9,670 nt of DNA. It comes from an uncultured bacterium. GTDB lineage: Bacteria > Pseudomonadota > Gammaproteobacteria > Burkholderiales > Burkholderiaceae_D. A model generated the notes under the pieces. That model ran no database searches, was not told where the DNA came from, and saw only the letters and a program-made list of their open reading frames with translations. Every line of letters begins with the position of its first letter. Position 1 is the first letter of the stretch. This document shows positions 1-7,374 of this stretch, one piece after another. The translations under genes and the position numbers were made by a program. The DNA lies in contig CAIQLE010000234.1 in the NCBI GenBank assembly GCA_903872555.1, positions 1-9,670 of the forward strand, written 5' to 3'.

Positions 1-1
1 A

Positions 2-76
2 GCACTGATCGTCTGGCTGGGATTAAGGCGCTTACATCACAAGGTCAAGCGTAAAGGAAAAACGAAGTCAGTTTAA
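2..76 (+). CDS. C-terminal tail of an unidentified, possibly membrane, protein (partial)
   Basis: An open frame runs from the window edge to a TAA at 74-76 and encodes the last 24 residues of a protein. They begin with a short hydrophobic stretch (ALIVWLGL) and continue into a strongly basic tail ending KRKGKTKSV. A hydrophobic segment followed by a Lys/Arg-rich cytoplasmic tail is typical of the end of an inner-membrane protein, but 24 residues do not identify a family. The stop lies 13 bp from the stop of the convergent spoT gene, which is ordinary packing for converging genes and makes a real gene end plausible. A chance open frame of this length cannot be excluded. Confidence 0.35.
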   Translation, partial: ALIVWLGLRRLHHKVKRKGKTKSV

Positions 77-89
77 GCATCCATTCGCT

Positions 90-2342
90 TTAGCCGCGTT
101 CGCGAACGATACGCTCCACACCTTTGACGCGTCTTACATTACGCATCAGGCGCGCCAGATGCACGCGGTCATTGACTTGTATGGTAAAGCGCAATTCCGT
201 CAGCGGGCCTGCACTGTGGCCTTCATCCATACCGACCAGCACAATATTGGCATCGGACTCATTGATCTCGGCGGCCAGTCGCGCCAGCGCACCTTTTTCA
301 TCCTGCATCAGTATGCGGATACGACAGTTAGAACGACTGGCGTGTTCTTCATTCCACAGAACCTCAATCCATCGGCCCGGTTCTTTAGAGCGCAAACGTC
401 GAGCGGCTTCACAATCCGAGGTGTGCACTGAGAGTGTCTGATCACGCCGCAAATGACCCGCCAGCAAGTCGCCGGGTATCGGTGTGCAACACGAAGCCAG
501 TTGCACCGATGAGGCCGGTTCATCGCCACTGATTATCATGGGCTTGATCTTGGATTCGATGGTCGGTGTGCTGACTTTGGTCGGCGATACATCCATCAGG
601 CCTTGTATATGACGCGCCACCAGCGTAGCAAGACGGCGACCCGTGCCAATATCTGCGTAAATATCTTCAATCGACTTTGCTCCCGTGTCATTCACCAGAC
701 GTTCGCGCACGGTGGCGGTCAGATCCAGATGAAGCTCTAAGGAAGTCATGGCTTGAACCAGCAACATTTCGCCCAACTCCACGGCTTCATCGCGATTGAT
801 AGATCGCAAATGATGGCGTATCGCAGAGCGCGCACGGCCGGTACGCACAAAATTCAGCCAGTTCGGTGTCGGACGTGCGTCGTCGGAGACATCTATGCCC
901 ACGATATCGCCATTCCGCAGTTCGGTCTTGAGTGCAGCGGGCTCATGGTTGATGCGTGCCGATACGGCATGGTCACCAATGTCGGTGTGAATCGTGTACG
1001 CAAAGTCCAGAGCGGTTGCGCCGCGCGGCAGGGCGATGATGGTGGATTTAGGTGTGAACACATAGACCGAATCAGGGAAGAGATCGACCTTCACGTGTTC
1101 AAGGAATTCAGCGGAATCACCGGTCTGATGCTGAATGTCGAGCAGGGATTGCAGCCAGGCGTGGGTACGCTGCTGTAAATCGGTTAGTTCGCTGCCTTCA
1201 TTTTTATACAGCCAATGAGCTGCGACGCCAGCTTCGGCCACGCGATGCATTTCTTCGGTACGAATCTGGAATTCAACCGGTGTGCCGTAGGGGCCGATCA
1301 GGGTTGTGTGCAGGGACTGATAGCCATTCAGCTTAGGAATGGCGATGTAATCTTTGAACTTGCCGGGCATGGGTTTAAACAGCGCATGCAAGACACCCAG
1401 CGCGACATAACAGTTCGCAAAGTTCTCCACCACGATACGAAAGCCATACACATCCAGCACCTGAGAGAAACTCAGATGCTTGTTACGCATTTTGCGGTAG
1501 ATGCCGTACAGGGTTTTTTCGCGCCCATAGATGCCCGCCTCAATGCCAGCATCATTCAGCGCCTGCCTCACCGTTTCCATGATCTTGCTGACCACTTCGC
1601 GACGGTTGCCGCGTGCTGCTTTGACGGCCTTGGCTATGGTGCGATGACGCAGCGGCAGTAAATGAGCGAAGGAGAGTTCTTGCAGTTCGCGGTAAATATT
1701 ATTGAGACCCAGCCTGTGCGCGATCGGCACATAGACTTCCATGGTCTCGCGAGCAATCCGCTGGCGCTTCTCAGGCGCCATATGATCCAGCGTGCGCATA
1801 TTGTGCAGGCGGTCAGCTAGCTTGACGAGAATGACGCGTACATCGCGCGCCATGGCCAGCAACATTTTGCGGAAATTTTCAGCTTGTTGCTCGACCTGGC
1901 TTTGAAATTCAATTTTGTCGAGCTTGGACAGACCATCGACCAATGAGGCCACGGGAGCACCAAAGCGCTCTATCAGTTCGTCTTTTTTGACATCCTGATC
2001 TTCCATCACATCATGCAGCAGGGCTGCCATGATGGCCTGCGCATCGAGTTTCCACTCCGCGCAAATTTCAGCCACCGCAATCGGATGGGAAATATACGGT
2101 TCGCCTGATTTACGCACCTGACCCAGATGCATTTCATCGGAAAAGCGATACGCTTCTTTGATTTTTTTCAGTTCAGCCGGAGTCAGATACTCAGCCAGAC
2201 GGGTCGTCAGGTGAGTCACTGACGCAACGCCGATGGTATTCGGCGCAGCGGGTTCATTGCTCAGTGAATAGTTGGAAGGCACAGCAGAATTAGCCTTCCG
2301 GGATGGGGAGGTGGAGGGGACGTCAGCGGGTGTCGAATGCAT
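90..2342 (-). CDS. spoT: Bifunctional (p)ppGpp synthetase/hydrolase, RelA/SpoT family
   Basis: This 750-residue long RSH enzyme makes and degrades the alarmone (p)ppGpp in the cytoplasm. The N-terminal HD hydrolase looks intact, with H86, HDVMED at 110-115 and D177 in KLADRLHNM. The synthetase domain (about 250-380) has YGREK at 272-276, DVYGFRI near 297, KDYIAIPKLNGYQSLHT from 330, and QIRTEEMH with AAHW. A TGS domain spans about 424-485, the conserved CCTPIPGD follows at 618-625, and an ACT domain covers about 672-748. Both catalytic halves appear functional, as in SpoT/Rel rather than in hydrolase-dead RelA. It is the last gene of the yicC-gmk-rpoZ-spoT run, 35 bp after rpoZ. The ATG at 2342 is the only start before an in-frame upstream TAG. 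Its ribosome site is weak (GAG directly before ATG), so coupling to rpoZ translation is possible. The first 40 or so residues are low-complexity (Ser/Pro/Ala-rich) and poorly conserved in the family. Confidence 0.97.
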   Translation of the reverse strand: MHSTPADVPSTSPSRKANSAVPSNYSLSNEPAAPNTIGVASVTHLTTRLAEYLTPAELKKIKEAYRFSDEMHLGQVRKSGEPYISHPIAVAEICAEWKLDAQAIMAALLHDVMEDQDVKKDELIERFGAPVASLVDGLSKLDKIEFQSQVEQQAENFRKMLLAMARDVRVILVKLADRLHNMRTLDHMAPEKRQRIARETMEVYVPIAHRLGLNNIYRELQELSFAHLLPLRHRTIAKAVKAARGNRREVVSKIMETVRQALNDAGIEAGIYGREKTLYGIYRKMRNKHLSFSQVLDVYGFRIVVENFANCYVALGVLHALFKPMPGKFKDYIAIPKLNGYQSLHTTLIGPYGTPVEFQIRTEEMHRVAEAGVAAHWLYKNEGSELTDLQQRTHAWLQSLLDIQHQTGDSAEFLEHVKVDLFPDSVYVFTPKSTIIALPRGATALDFAYTIHTDIGDHAVSARINHEPAALKTELRNGDIVGIDVSDDARPTPNWLNFVRTGRARSAIRHHLRSINRDEAVELGEMLLVQAMTSLELHLDLTATVRERLVNDTGAKSIEDIYADIGTGRRLATLVARHIQGLMDVSPTKVSTPTIESKIKPMIISGDEPASSVQLASCCTPIPGDLLAGHLRRDQTLSVHTSDCEAARRLRSKEPGRWIEVLWNEEHASRSNCRIRILMQDEKGALARLAAEINESDANIVLVGMDEGHSAGPLTELRFTIQVNDRVHLARLMRNVRRVKGVERIVRERG

Positions 2343-2377
2343 CTCGATGCCGACCCGTATACCGGGCGACTCCCTGT

Positions 2378-2581
2378 TTAGCTAGGAACCTTCTTGAGCA
2401 TCTCGATGCCGACAAAACCAGCAGCGATTTCGCGCAGTGCGATCACGGTCGCTTTATCGTCGCTGTCGACTTTAGGCGTGTGGCCTTGCAAAATCTGGCG
2501 AGCGCGATAGGTCGCTGCAAGTGTCAGCTGGAAGCGGTTCGGGATTCTTTTGAGGCAATCTTCAACGGTAATACGTGCCAT
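2378..2581 (-). CDS. rpoZ: DNA-directed RNA polymerase subunit omega
   Basis: A 67-residue omega subunit, which helps assemble and stabilise the beta-prime subunit of RNA polymerase. The start [17 protein letters not shown] and the centre YRARQI with ALREIAAG are the family signature. In E. coli the N-terminal Met-Ala-Arg of omega contributes to ppGpp binding site 1, and this MAR is present here, so omega may take part in sensing the product of the adjacent spoT. The ATG at 2581 is preceded by AGGAG (complement of 2587-2591) with good spacing. An upstream in-frame start near 2701 would add 40 unconserved residues that overlap gmk and is not credible. The gene lies 25 bp after gmk and 35 bp before spoT, the same order as in E. 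coli. The codons for residues V-G-I-E-M near the 3' end are repeated at the spoT start. Confidence 0.96.
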   Translation of the reverse strand: MARITVEDCLKRIPNRFQLTLAATYRARQILQGHTPKVDSDDKATVIALREIAAGFVGIEMLKKVPS

Positions 2582-2606
2582 AGGGGCTCCTGGAAATCTG
2601 AAAAAC

Positions 2607-3242
2607 TCAGCGTGTTTGAATGCCGTAACCGGCGAAGAGGTGGCTGTGTCGCGCCGCCTGCTGGAGTAGTCTGCACCGTGAGGCTCGCGCAATCGCAACA
2701 AGCTCGGACAAAGCTATCTCGAAATTTTCATTGATAATAACATAGTCGAACTCAGGGGCATGAGCGATCTCCTCGGCAGCACCCTGAACACGTTTGCCGA
2801 TTACTGCGTCAGTATCCTGACCGCGCTGACGTAATCGCTGTTCCAATGTTTCGACAGAGGGTGGCAGTATGAAAATACCTACGCAACCCGGAAACTGTTT
2901 TCTGACTTGCTGCGCACCTTGCCAGTCAATCTCGAGCAGTACATCTTTGCCCGCACGAGTCTGTTCTTCGATGGCGAGACGCGATGTGCCGTAGAAGTTG
3001 CCATGCACACTGGCTGACTCGAGAAATTCACCGTTTTTTTCACGCTCCAGAAATTCACTCTGGCTGATAAAGAAATACTCACGCCCGTTTTCTTCGCCCG
3101 GCCGTGGCGCACGTGTTGTAGTCGAGATCGACAGCGTGATCTCAGGTGTCTGCTTGAGCAGGGCATGCACCAGCGATGATTTACCCGCACCCGAAGGTGC
3201 GGCCACCACAAAAATACTGCCTGAAGCGCTTTGTTGTGACAT
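2607..3242 (-). CDS. gmk: Guanylate kinase
   Basis: A cytoplasmic enzyme of 211 residues (E. coli Gmk has 207) that phosphorylates GMP or dGMP to GDP or dGDP with ATP. The P-loop APSGAGKSS is at 15-23. The GMP-binding region carries [11 protein letters not shown] at 40-50 and REYFF at 54-58, followed by HGNFYGT at 80-86 and [14 protein letters not shown] at 100-113. Near the C-terminus [13 protein letters not shown] matches the conserved family ending. The ATG at 3242 follows the yicC TAA by only 2 bp, with GGA a few bases upstream inside the yicC end, so translational coupling is likely. It supplies the GDP/GTP pool from which SpoT, encoded two genes downstream, makes (p)ppGpp. In several bacteria Gmk is itself inhibited by (p)ppGpp; whether this one is cannot be read from the sequence. 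Confidence 0.97.
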   Translation of the reverse strand: MSQQSASGSIFVVAAPSGAGKSSLVHALLKQTPEITLSISTTTRAPRPGEENGREYFFISQSEFLEREKNGEFLESASVHGNFYGTSRLAIEEQTRAGKDVLLEIDWQGAQQVRKQFPGCVGIFILPPSVETLEQRLRQRGQDTDAVIGKRVQGAAEEIAHAPEFDYVIINENFEIALSELVAIARASRCRLLQQAARHSHLFAGYGIQTR

Positions 3243-3244
3243 GC

Positions 3245-4150
3245 TTATTCCAGATTTTGTACTTGCTCACGCATTTGTTCTATCAACAGTTTCATCTGCA
3301 TTGAGGCATCCGACAACTCCTTGACGGCTGCTTTAGAGCCCAGCGTATTGGCTTCGCGATTCAGTTCTTGCATCATGAAGTCCAGACGCTTGCCTACCTG
3401 ACCACCTTTTTTGAGTATCGCGCGTGTTTCGGTCAAATGTCCCGACAGGCGGGTGAGCTCTTCTGCCACATCCACCCGTATGCCGTAAAGCGTCACTTCC
3501 TGACGTATGCGGTCTTGCATGTCTTCCAGATTCGCTGAGCTGCTGCTTTCGCCTAAGGCCAGCCCCAAAGCTTCTTGCAGACGTTCTATGGCCTTTTGAC
3601 GGAATTGTTCCACAGCCTTGGGCACGAGTGGGGTGATTTGTTCGACTATCGCTTCAATATCCGTGATTCTGGACAACAGCATGGTTTCAAGCGCTGCACC
3701 TTCACGCTGTCGCGATTCCAGAAAGCCGTCCAGCGTGGTGGTGAGTGTCGACTGCACATCGGCCTGCAAAGTGTCCTGACTGAGCTCGCTTTCAGCCAGC
3801 ACACCCGGCCAGCGCAGCAATTCATTGACCGACATGGGGCGCGCCTCAGGGAAGCGCGAGGCCACCTCTTGTTGGGCGATGTGCAGGGCTGACAGCAAAG
3901 TGCCGTCTAAGCCCAGGCTGGAGCTGGATTTTTCTTTGCGACCAAAGGACAAGCGGCATTCGACCTTGCCACGGGATACCCGGGCCATAATCGCTTCGCG
4001 CAGCATAGGCTCCAGACTGCGCAAGTCGTCATTGATCCTGAATTGCAGATCAAGAAAGCGTGAATTGACGCTGCGGAGTTCGAGGGTCAGGGTGCCAGCT
4101 TCACTTTCGCGGCTGCTGACCGCATATCCCGTCATACTGCTGATGCTCAA
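3245..4150 (-). CDS. yicC: YicC/YloC family endoribonuclease, TTG start
   Basis: A 301-residue member of the YicC family, slightly longer than the 287-residue E. coli protein, which is an endoribonuclease implicated in small-RNA turnover. The N-terminal motif SSMTGYA (4-10) with [11 protein letters not shown] (25-35) is diagnostic. So is the C-terminal block [26 protein letters not shown] segment from about 253, where the family's conserved acidic and Asn/Arg residues lie. The start chosen is TTG at 4150, not the ATG at 4135. The TTG has an AGGGA ribosome site (complement of 4156-4160) 5 bases away and yields the usual few residues before SMTGYA, while the ATG has no visible ribosome site. 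It is the first gene of the minus-strand run, 2 bp ahead of gmk. The intergenic region upstream is shared with the divergent kinase gene. Confidence 0.93.
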   Translation of the reverse strand: MSISSMTGYAVSSRESEAGTLTLELRSVNSRFLDLQFRINDDLRSLEPMLREAIMARVSRGKVECRLSFGRKEKSSSSLGLDGTLLSALHIAQQEVASRFPEARPMSVNELLRWPGVLAESELSQDTLQADVQSTLTTTLDGFLESRQREGAALETMLLSRITDIEAIVEQITPLVPKAVEQFRQKAIERLQEALGLALGESSSSANLEDMQDRIRQEVTLYGIRVDVAEELTRLSGHLTETRAILKKGGQVGKRLDFMMQELNREANTLGSKAAVKELSDASMQMKLLIEQMREQVQNLE

Positions 4151-4232
4151 AATAGTCCCTTTGATTGTCTTTACAAAAAGCTAATAATTCCACACAATCC
4201 CGACCCGGGAACATGGAATGCTCTGATAAAAA
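4151..4232. promoter_or_regulatory. Divergent promoter region between yicC and the kinase gene
   Basis: This 82-bp gap must hold the start signals of both divergent gene runs. For the plus strand I see a candidate -35 TTGATT (4161-4166), a 16-base spacer and -10 AATAAT (4183-4188), giving a leader of about 40 bases before the kinase ATG. For the minus strand a weaker pair is TTGTGT (complement of 4192-4197) and TGTAAA (complement of 4170-4175), which would place the yicC transcript start only about a dozen bases before its TTG. The two candidates overlap, so RNA polymerase could compete for the site. No operator palindrome of convincing length is visible. The boxes are read by eye and are tentative. 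Confidence 0.4.
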
Positions 4233-5174
4233 ATGGCCGTTCAACATAACGCAGCTTTGCCAGAAAATCTGGAACTCAGCGGATACCGCATTGTAAAGAA
4301 GATTGCCGTTGGCGGCTTCAGCATTGTCTATCTTGCAGAAGATGCTGAGGGGCGCGAAGTTGTCATCAAAGAGTACATGCCGGCTGCTCTGGCCAAGCGA
4401 CTGCGCGGCGAGCTTCTGCCCAGCGTGGCGGCAGATCAGGTCGAGCTCTATCGCATAGGCATGAAATATTTTTTCGATGAAGGCCGGGCACTGGCATCCA
4501 TCGTGCATCCGAACGTGGTTCGCGTGCTGAATTTCTTTCGTGCCCATGACACCGTGTATATGGTGATGGCTTATGAGCGTGGACGCACGCTACAAGAACA
4601 TATTGCCCGCCGCCGTCAGAAAGGCGACAAACCACTGGTATCTGAACCTGCGATTCGCTCTATGTTTGCGCAAGTCATGGATGCCCTGCGTGAAGTGCAT
4701 ACGCATAAATTACTTCACCTTGACCTCAAGCCTGCCAATATTTATCTGCGCAATGATGGCACGCCCATCTTGCTTGATTTCGGTGCCGCCAGACAGACCT
4801 TGCATGTCGATCTGTCGCGCCTGCATCCTATGTATACACCCGGATTCGCAGCGCCAGAGCTGTATACCAAACATGATCTGGGTCCCTGGACCGACATTTA
4901 CAGCATCGGTGCCACCATCTTCACTGCCATGGTTGGCGTGCCGCCTCAGTCATCGATAGAGCGCAAGCGTGATGACCGCATGGAAGTCTATTACCGTGAG
5001 TTGGAGCACGTGTATTCCAAAGAATTAATCGAGCTGGTGCGCTGGAGCCTGGCACTCGATCCGCTGAAACGTCCTCAAAGTGTGTTTGCCCTGCAAAAGA
5101 TCATGCGGCCGCTGGCGGTACTGCCAACAGAACAGGAAACACTGATGTCGCGTCTGCGTCGTTACGTGAGCTGA
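4233..5174 (+). CDS. Hanks-type serine/threonine protein kinase, soluble, HLD (non-RD) catalytic loop
   Basis: A 313-residue protein consisting almost only of a eukaryotic-like kinase domain, so probably cytosolic, with no membrane segment or sensor domain. The glycine loop IAVGGFSIVYLAED is at 24-37 and the ATP-anchoring Lys is K46 in VIKEYMP, with helix-C Glu probably E83. The catalytic loop HLDLKPANI at 162-170 (D164, N169) has Leu where RD kinases have Arg. DFG is at 182-184, APE at 207-209 and TDIYSIG at 220-226. All catalytic residues are present, so it should be active, and the non-RD loop suggests no need for activation-loop phosphorylation. The PP2C phosphatase gene follows by 2 bp, forming a kinase-phosphatase pair. 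The start at 4233 has only a weak ribosome site (GGAA about 15 bases upstream), but the kinase fold begins at residue 17, so a much later start is unlikely. Substrates are unknown. Confidence 0.93.
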   Translation: MAVQHNAALPENLELSGYRIVKKIAVGGFSIVYLAEDAEGREVVIKEYMPAALAKRLRGELLPSVAADQVELYRIGMKYFFDEGRALASIVHPNVVRVLNFFRAHDTVYMVMAYERGRTLQEHIARRRQKGDKPLVSEPAIRSMFAQVMDALREVHTHKLLHLDLKPANIYLRNDGTPILLDFGAARQTLHVDLSRLHPMYTPGFAAPELYTKHDLGPWTDIYSIGATIFTAMVGVPPQSSIERKRDDRMEVYYRELEHVYSKELIELVRWSLALDPLKRPQSVFALQKIMRPLAVLPTEQETLMSRLRRYVS

Positions 5175-5176
5175 GG

Positions 5177-6001
5177 GTGCGCTTCGCTATTTATCAGGAC
5201 AGCCGGATAGGCGGCCGCAGCGTCAACGAAGATCGCATGGGCTATTGCTTCACGCGTGATGCGCTTCTGCTCCTGCTGGCCGATGGCATGGGCGGACATG
5301 CACAGGGCGAGGTTGCCGCCACACTGGCGCTACAAGCTATGGGCGCTTTGTTTCACGAGCGAGCCGCACCTGGCATTGAAGATCCTTCCCATCTGCTGGA
5401 AGAACTAGTCTTTGCTGCGCATCAGTCTCTGCACCGTTATCGCGCCAGCCAGCGCCTGACGGATACACCCCGTACCACCATTGTGGCCTGCATCATTCAG
5501 CACGGGAAAGCTTGGTGGGCACATTGCGGTGATTCCCGCCTGTATTGGCTGCGCAGTGGACGTATTCTTGCGCGAACAGTCGATCATTCGCATGTGGAAC
5601 GCCTGATCACGCTGGGGCGGGTGTCGCCGGCAGAACGTGCCACCCATCCTGACCGCAATAAACTCTACAACTGCGTGGGCGCCCCCAGCCTGCCGCAGGT
5701 GGACAGGGCTGCACCTGTACGGTTGCAGGCGGGTGACCAGTTACTGCTTTGTTCTGATGGTTTATGGTCCAGCCTGCGTGAGCATGAGCTGGCTTACAGG
5801 CTGTCGGTCGGGCCTTTAGAAACCTGCGTACCTGAGCTAGTCAGGCTTGCGGCCATAGCGGGCGGTAAAAACGGCGATAATGTGACTGCGCTTGCGCTCA
5901 CCTGGCTGGAAGATCATCCGGCAGCGGGAGAAAGCTCGCTGCTGACGGACAGTCTGCCGCATGACCGGGTCATCAGCAGCCTGGCGCCGCTAGGCCCCTG
6001 A
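5177..6001 (+). CDS. PP2C-family (PPM) serine/threonine protein phosphatase
   Basis: A 274-residue metal-dependent Ser/Thr phosphatase of the bacterial Stp/PppA type, expected to reverse the action of the kinase encoded just upstream. The PPM motifs appear in order: R14-S-V-N-E-D (E18, D19), LLADGMGGH at 34-41 (D36, G37 metal site), HCGDSRLY at 116-123 (D119), LLCSDGLW at 190-197 (D194) and GDNVTAL at 233-239 (D234). No membrane segment is visible. The start is GTG at 5177, 2 bp after the kinase TGA; the Gly/Ala-poor N-terminus RFAIYQDSR leads directly into the conserved NED motif, and no upstream in-frame ATG exists. The purines GAGG touch the start codon, too close for a normal ribosome site, so translation probably depends on ribosomes finishing the kinase. 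It is followed by 41 bp and then rph. Confidence 0.94.
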   Translation: MRFAIYQDSRIGGRSVNEDRMGYCFTRDALLLLLADGMGGHAQGEVAATLALQAMGALFHERAAPGIEDPSHLLEELVFAAHQSLHRYRASQRLTDTPRTTIVACIIQHGKAWWAHCGDSRLYWLRSGRILARTVDHSHVERLITLGRVSPAERATHPDRNKLYNCVGAPSLPQVDRAAPVRLQAGDQLLLCSDGLWSSLREHELAYRLSVGPLETCVPELVRLAAIAGGKNGDNVTALALTWLEDHPAAGESSLLTDSLPHDRVISSLAPLGP

Positions 6002-6042
6002 ATCATCCACTGAATTACTGAAACCAACACCTCTGAGGAAGT

Positions 6043-6783
6043 ATGTCCACCCAACCTATCCAGCGTCCTAGCGGACGCACTGCCCATGCTTTGCGCGAAG
6101 TGCGCCTGACCCGTCACTACACCCGCCATGCAGAAGGCGCTGTGCTGGTTGAATTTGGCGATACCCGTGTCTTGTGTACAGCCAGCATAGAAGAAAAAGT
6201 GCCGCCGTTTCTGCGAGGGCAAGGGCGCGGCTGGATGACTGCCGAATACGGCATGCTGCCACGCTCTACCCATACCCGCATGGACCGCGAAGCGGCCAAG
6301 GGCAAGCAGTCCGGACGAACGCAAGAGATACAACGCCTGATAGGCCGATCACTGCGTGCTGCCTTTGATCTGGAAGCCTTTGGCGAACGCACCCTGCAAC
6401 TGGATTGTGATGTATTGCAAGCTGACGGTGGAACCCGTACCGCAGCCATCACCGGCGCCATGGTGGCTGCGCATGATGCCTTTACTCAGCTGGTGGGTAA
6501 GGGTCTCATCAGCACCATACCCATCAAACATTTTGTGGCCGCGATTTCTGTCGGCGTGTATCAGGGCCTACCGGTACTGGATCTGGATTACATCGAAGAC
6601 TCCGGCTGTGACACCGACATGAATGTCGTCATGAACGAAGCAGGCCATTTCATAGAACTGCAAGGCACAGCCGAAGGTGAGGCATTCGATCGCGCGACCA
6701 TGAATCAATTACTGGATCTGGCCGATGGCGGCATTCGTGAATTGATACGCCTGCAAAAACAGGCGCTGGGTCTGAAGGCATAA
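6043..6783 (+). CDS. rph: Ribonuclease PH (tRNA nucleotidyltransferase)
   Basis: A 246-residue phosphorolytic 3'-5' exoribonuclease that trims tRNA precursors and other RNAs, releasing nucleoside diphosphates, and forms a hexameric ring in known homologues. The N-terminal [13 protein letters not shown] (8-20) is the family hallmark. [16 protein letters not shown] at 90-105 carries the phosphate-site Arg, [11 protein letters not shown] lies at 129-139, and the acidic cluster [15 protein letters not shown] at 180-194 supplies metal-binding Asp residues. The length is complete, unlike the frameshifted rph of E. coli K-12. The start ATG at 6043 has a good GAGGAA ribosome site at about 6034-6039. 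It sits 41 bp after the phosphatase gene and 6 bp before rdgB; rph next to an rdgB homologue is common across bacteria. Confidence 0.97.
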   Translation: MSTQPIQRPSGRTAHALREVRLTRHYTRHAEGAVLVEFGDTRVLCTASIEEKVPPFLRGQGRGWMTAEYGMLPRSTHTRMDREAAKGKQSGRTQEIQRLIGRSLRAAFDLEAFGERTLQLDCDVLQADGGTRTAAITGAMVAAHDAFTQLVGKGLISTIPIKHFVAAISVGVYQGLPVLDLDYIEDSGCDTDMNVVMNEAGHFIELQGTAEGEAFDRATMNQLLDLADGGIRELIRLQKQALGLKA

Positions 6784-6789
6784 GTCACG

Positions 6790-7374
6790 ATGAAGCAGAC
6801 ACTGGTGCTGGCCTCGAATAATCGCGGCAAGCTGGCTGAATTTTCGCAATTGCTGATGCCTCTGGGCTTTGAACTGCTCACACAGGGCGAGCTCGGCATA
6901 CAGGAAGCCGAAGAGCCGCATGCAACGTTTGTCGAGAATGCACTCGCCAAAGCACGCCATGCGGCACGCGCCAGTGGCTTGCCTGCACTGGCGGATGATT
7001 CCGGTATTTGTGTGCCGGCACTGGGAGGCGCACCCGGTGTGCAATCGGCACGCTATGCCGGCGAGCCTAAATCCGATGCAGCCAACAGCTCCAAATTAGT
7101 GGAGACATTAACTGCGCATGCCAATAAATCCGCTTATTACTATTGCGTGCTGGTCTACCTGCGCCATGCCGATGATCCGCAACCCGTGATCGCCGAAGGG
7201 CGCTGGCAGGGTGAAATCATCGCCACGCCACGCGGGCATGGAGGTTTTGGTTACGACCCGCACTTTTACCTGCCCGAGCTGGATAAAACAGTTGCTGAAC
7301 TGAGCGCTGAAGAAAAAAATCACCGCTCTCATCGCGGTCAGGCACTGCGTGCACTGATAGAGAAACTCACATGA
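6790..7374 (+). CDS. rdgB: dITP/XTP pyrophosphatase (non-canonical purine NTP pyrophosphatase, RdgB/HAM1)
   Basis: A 194-residue cytoplasmic house-cleaning enzyme that hydrolyses ITP, dITP and XTP to monophosphates plus pyrophosphate, keeping deaminated purines out of DNA and RNA. The substrate-loop motif ASNNRGKLAEF is at 8-18, TFVENALAKA at 46-55 and the catalytic LADDSGICV at 67-75, with D70 the likely base. GGAPGVQSARYAG follows at 79-91, GHGGFGYDPHF at 149-159, and the C-terminal SHRGQAL at 180-186 is the purine-binding ending typical of the family. The length matches E. coli RdgB (197). It begins 6 bp after the rph stop without a strong ribosome site. Its last codons overlap the hemW start by 4 bp (ATGA), consistent with coupled translation. 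Confidence 0.96.
   Translation: MKQTLVLASNNRGKLAEFSQLLMPLGFELLTQGELGIQEAEEPHATFVENALAKARHAARASGLPALADDSGICVPALGGAPGVQSARYAGEPKSDAANSSKLVETLTAHANKSAYYYCVLVYLRHADDPQPVIAEGRWQGEIIATPRGHGGFGYDPHFYLPELDKTVAELSAEEKNHRSHRGQALRALIEKLT

Noticed and set aside
97..108. Perfect 12-bp palindrome CGTTCGCGAACG at the spoT 3' end
   Set aside because: It lies inside the codons for the conserved final residues V-R-E-R and is followed by no T-run, so it is not a terminator; it is most likely a coding coincidence.
753..1661. Plus-strand open frames of 141 and 148 codons opposite spoT
   Set aside because: They lie antisense to strongly conserved RSH domains and show no recognisable motif; they are by-products of spoT codon usage.
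2356..2368. Small CCCG/CGGG hairpin between rpoZ and spoT
   Set aside because: The stem is only 4 bp and has no T-run; it is too weak to call an attenuator or terminator.
2582..2701. Extension of rpoZ by 40 residues to an upstream start
   Set aside because: The added residues are unlike omega and overlap gmk, while the ATG at 2581 has an AGGAG site and the canonical MARITVEDC start.
4101..4547. Minus-strand open frame of 148 codons across the yicC-kinase intergenic region
   Set aside because: It overlaps the yicC start and runs antisense to the kinase glycine loop; it is low in conserved features and would cover both promoters.
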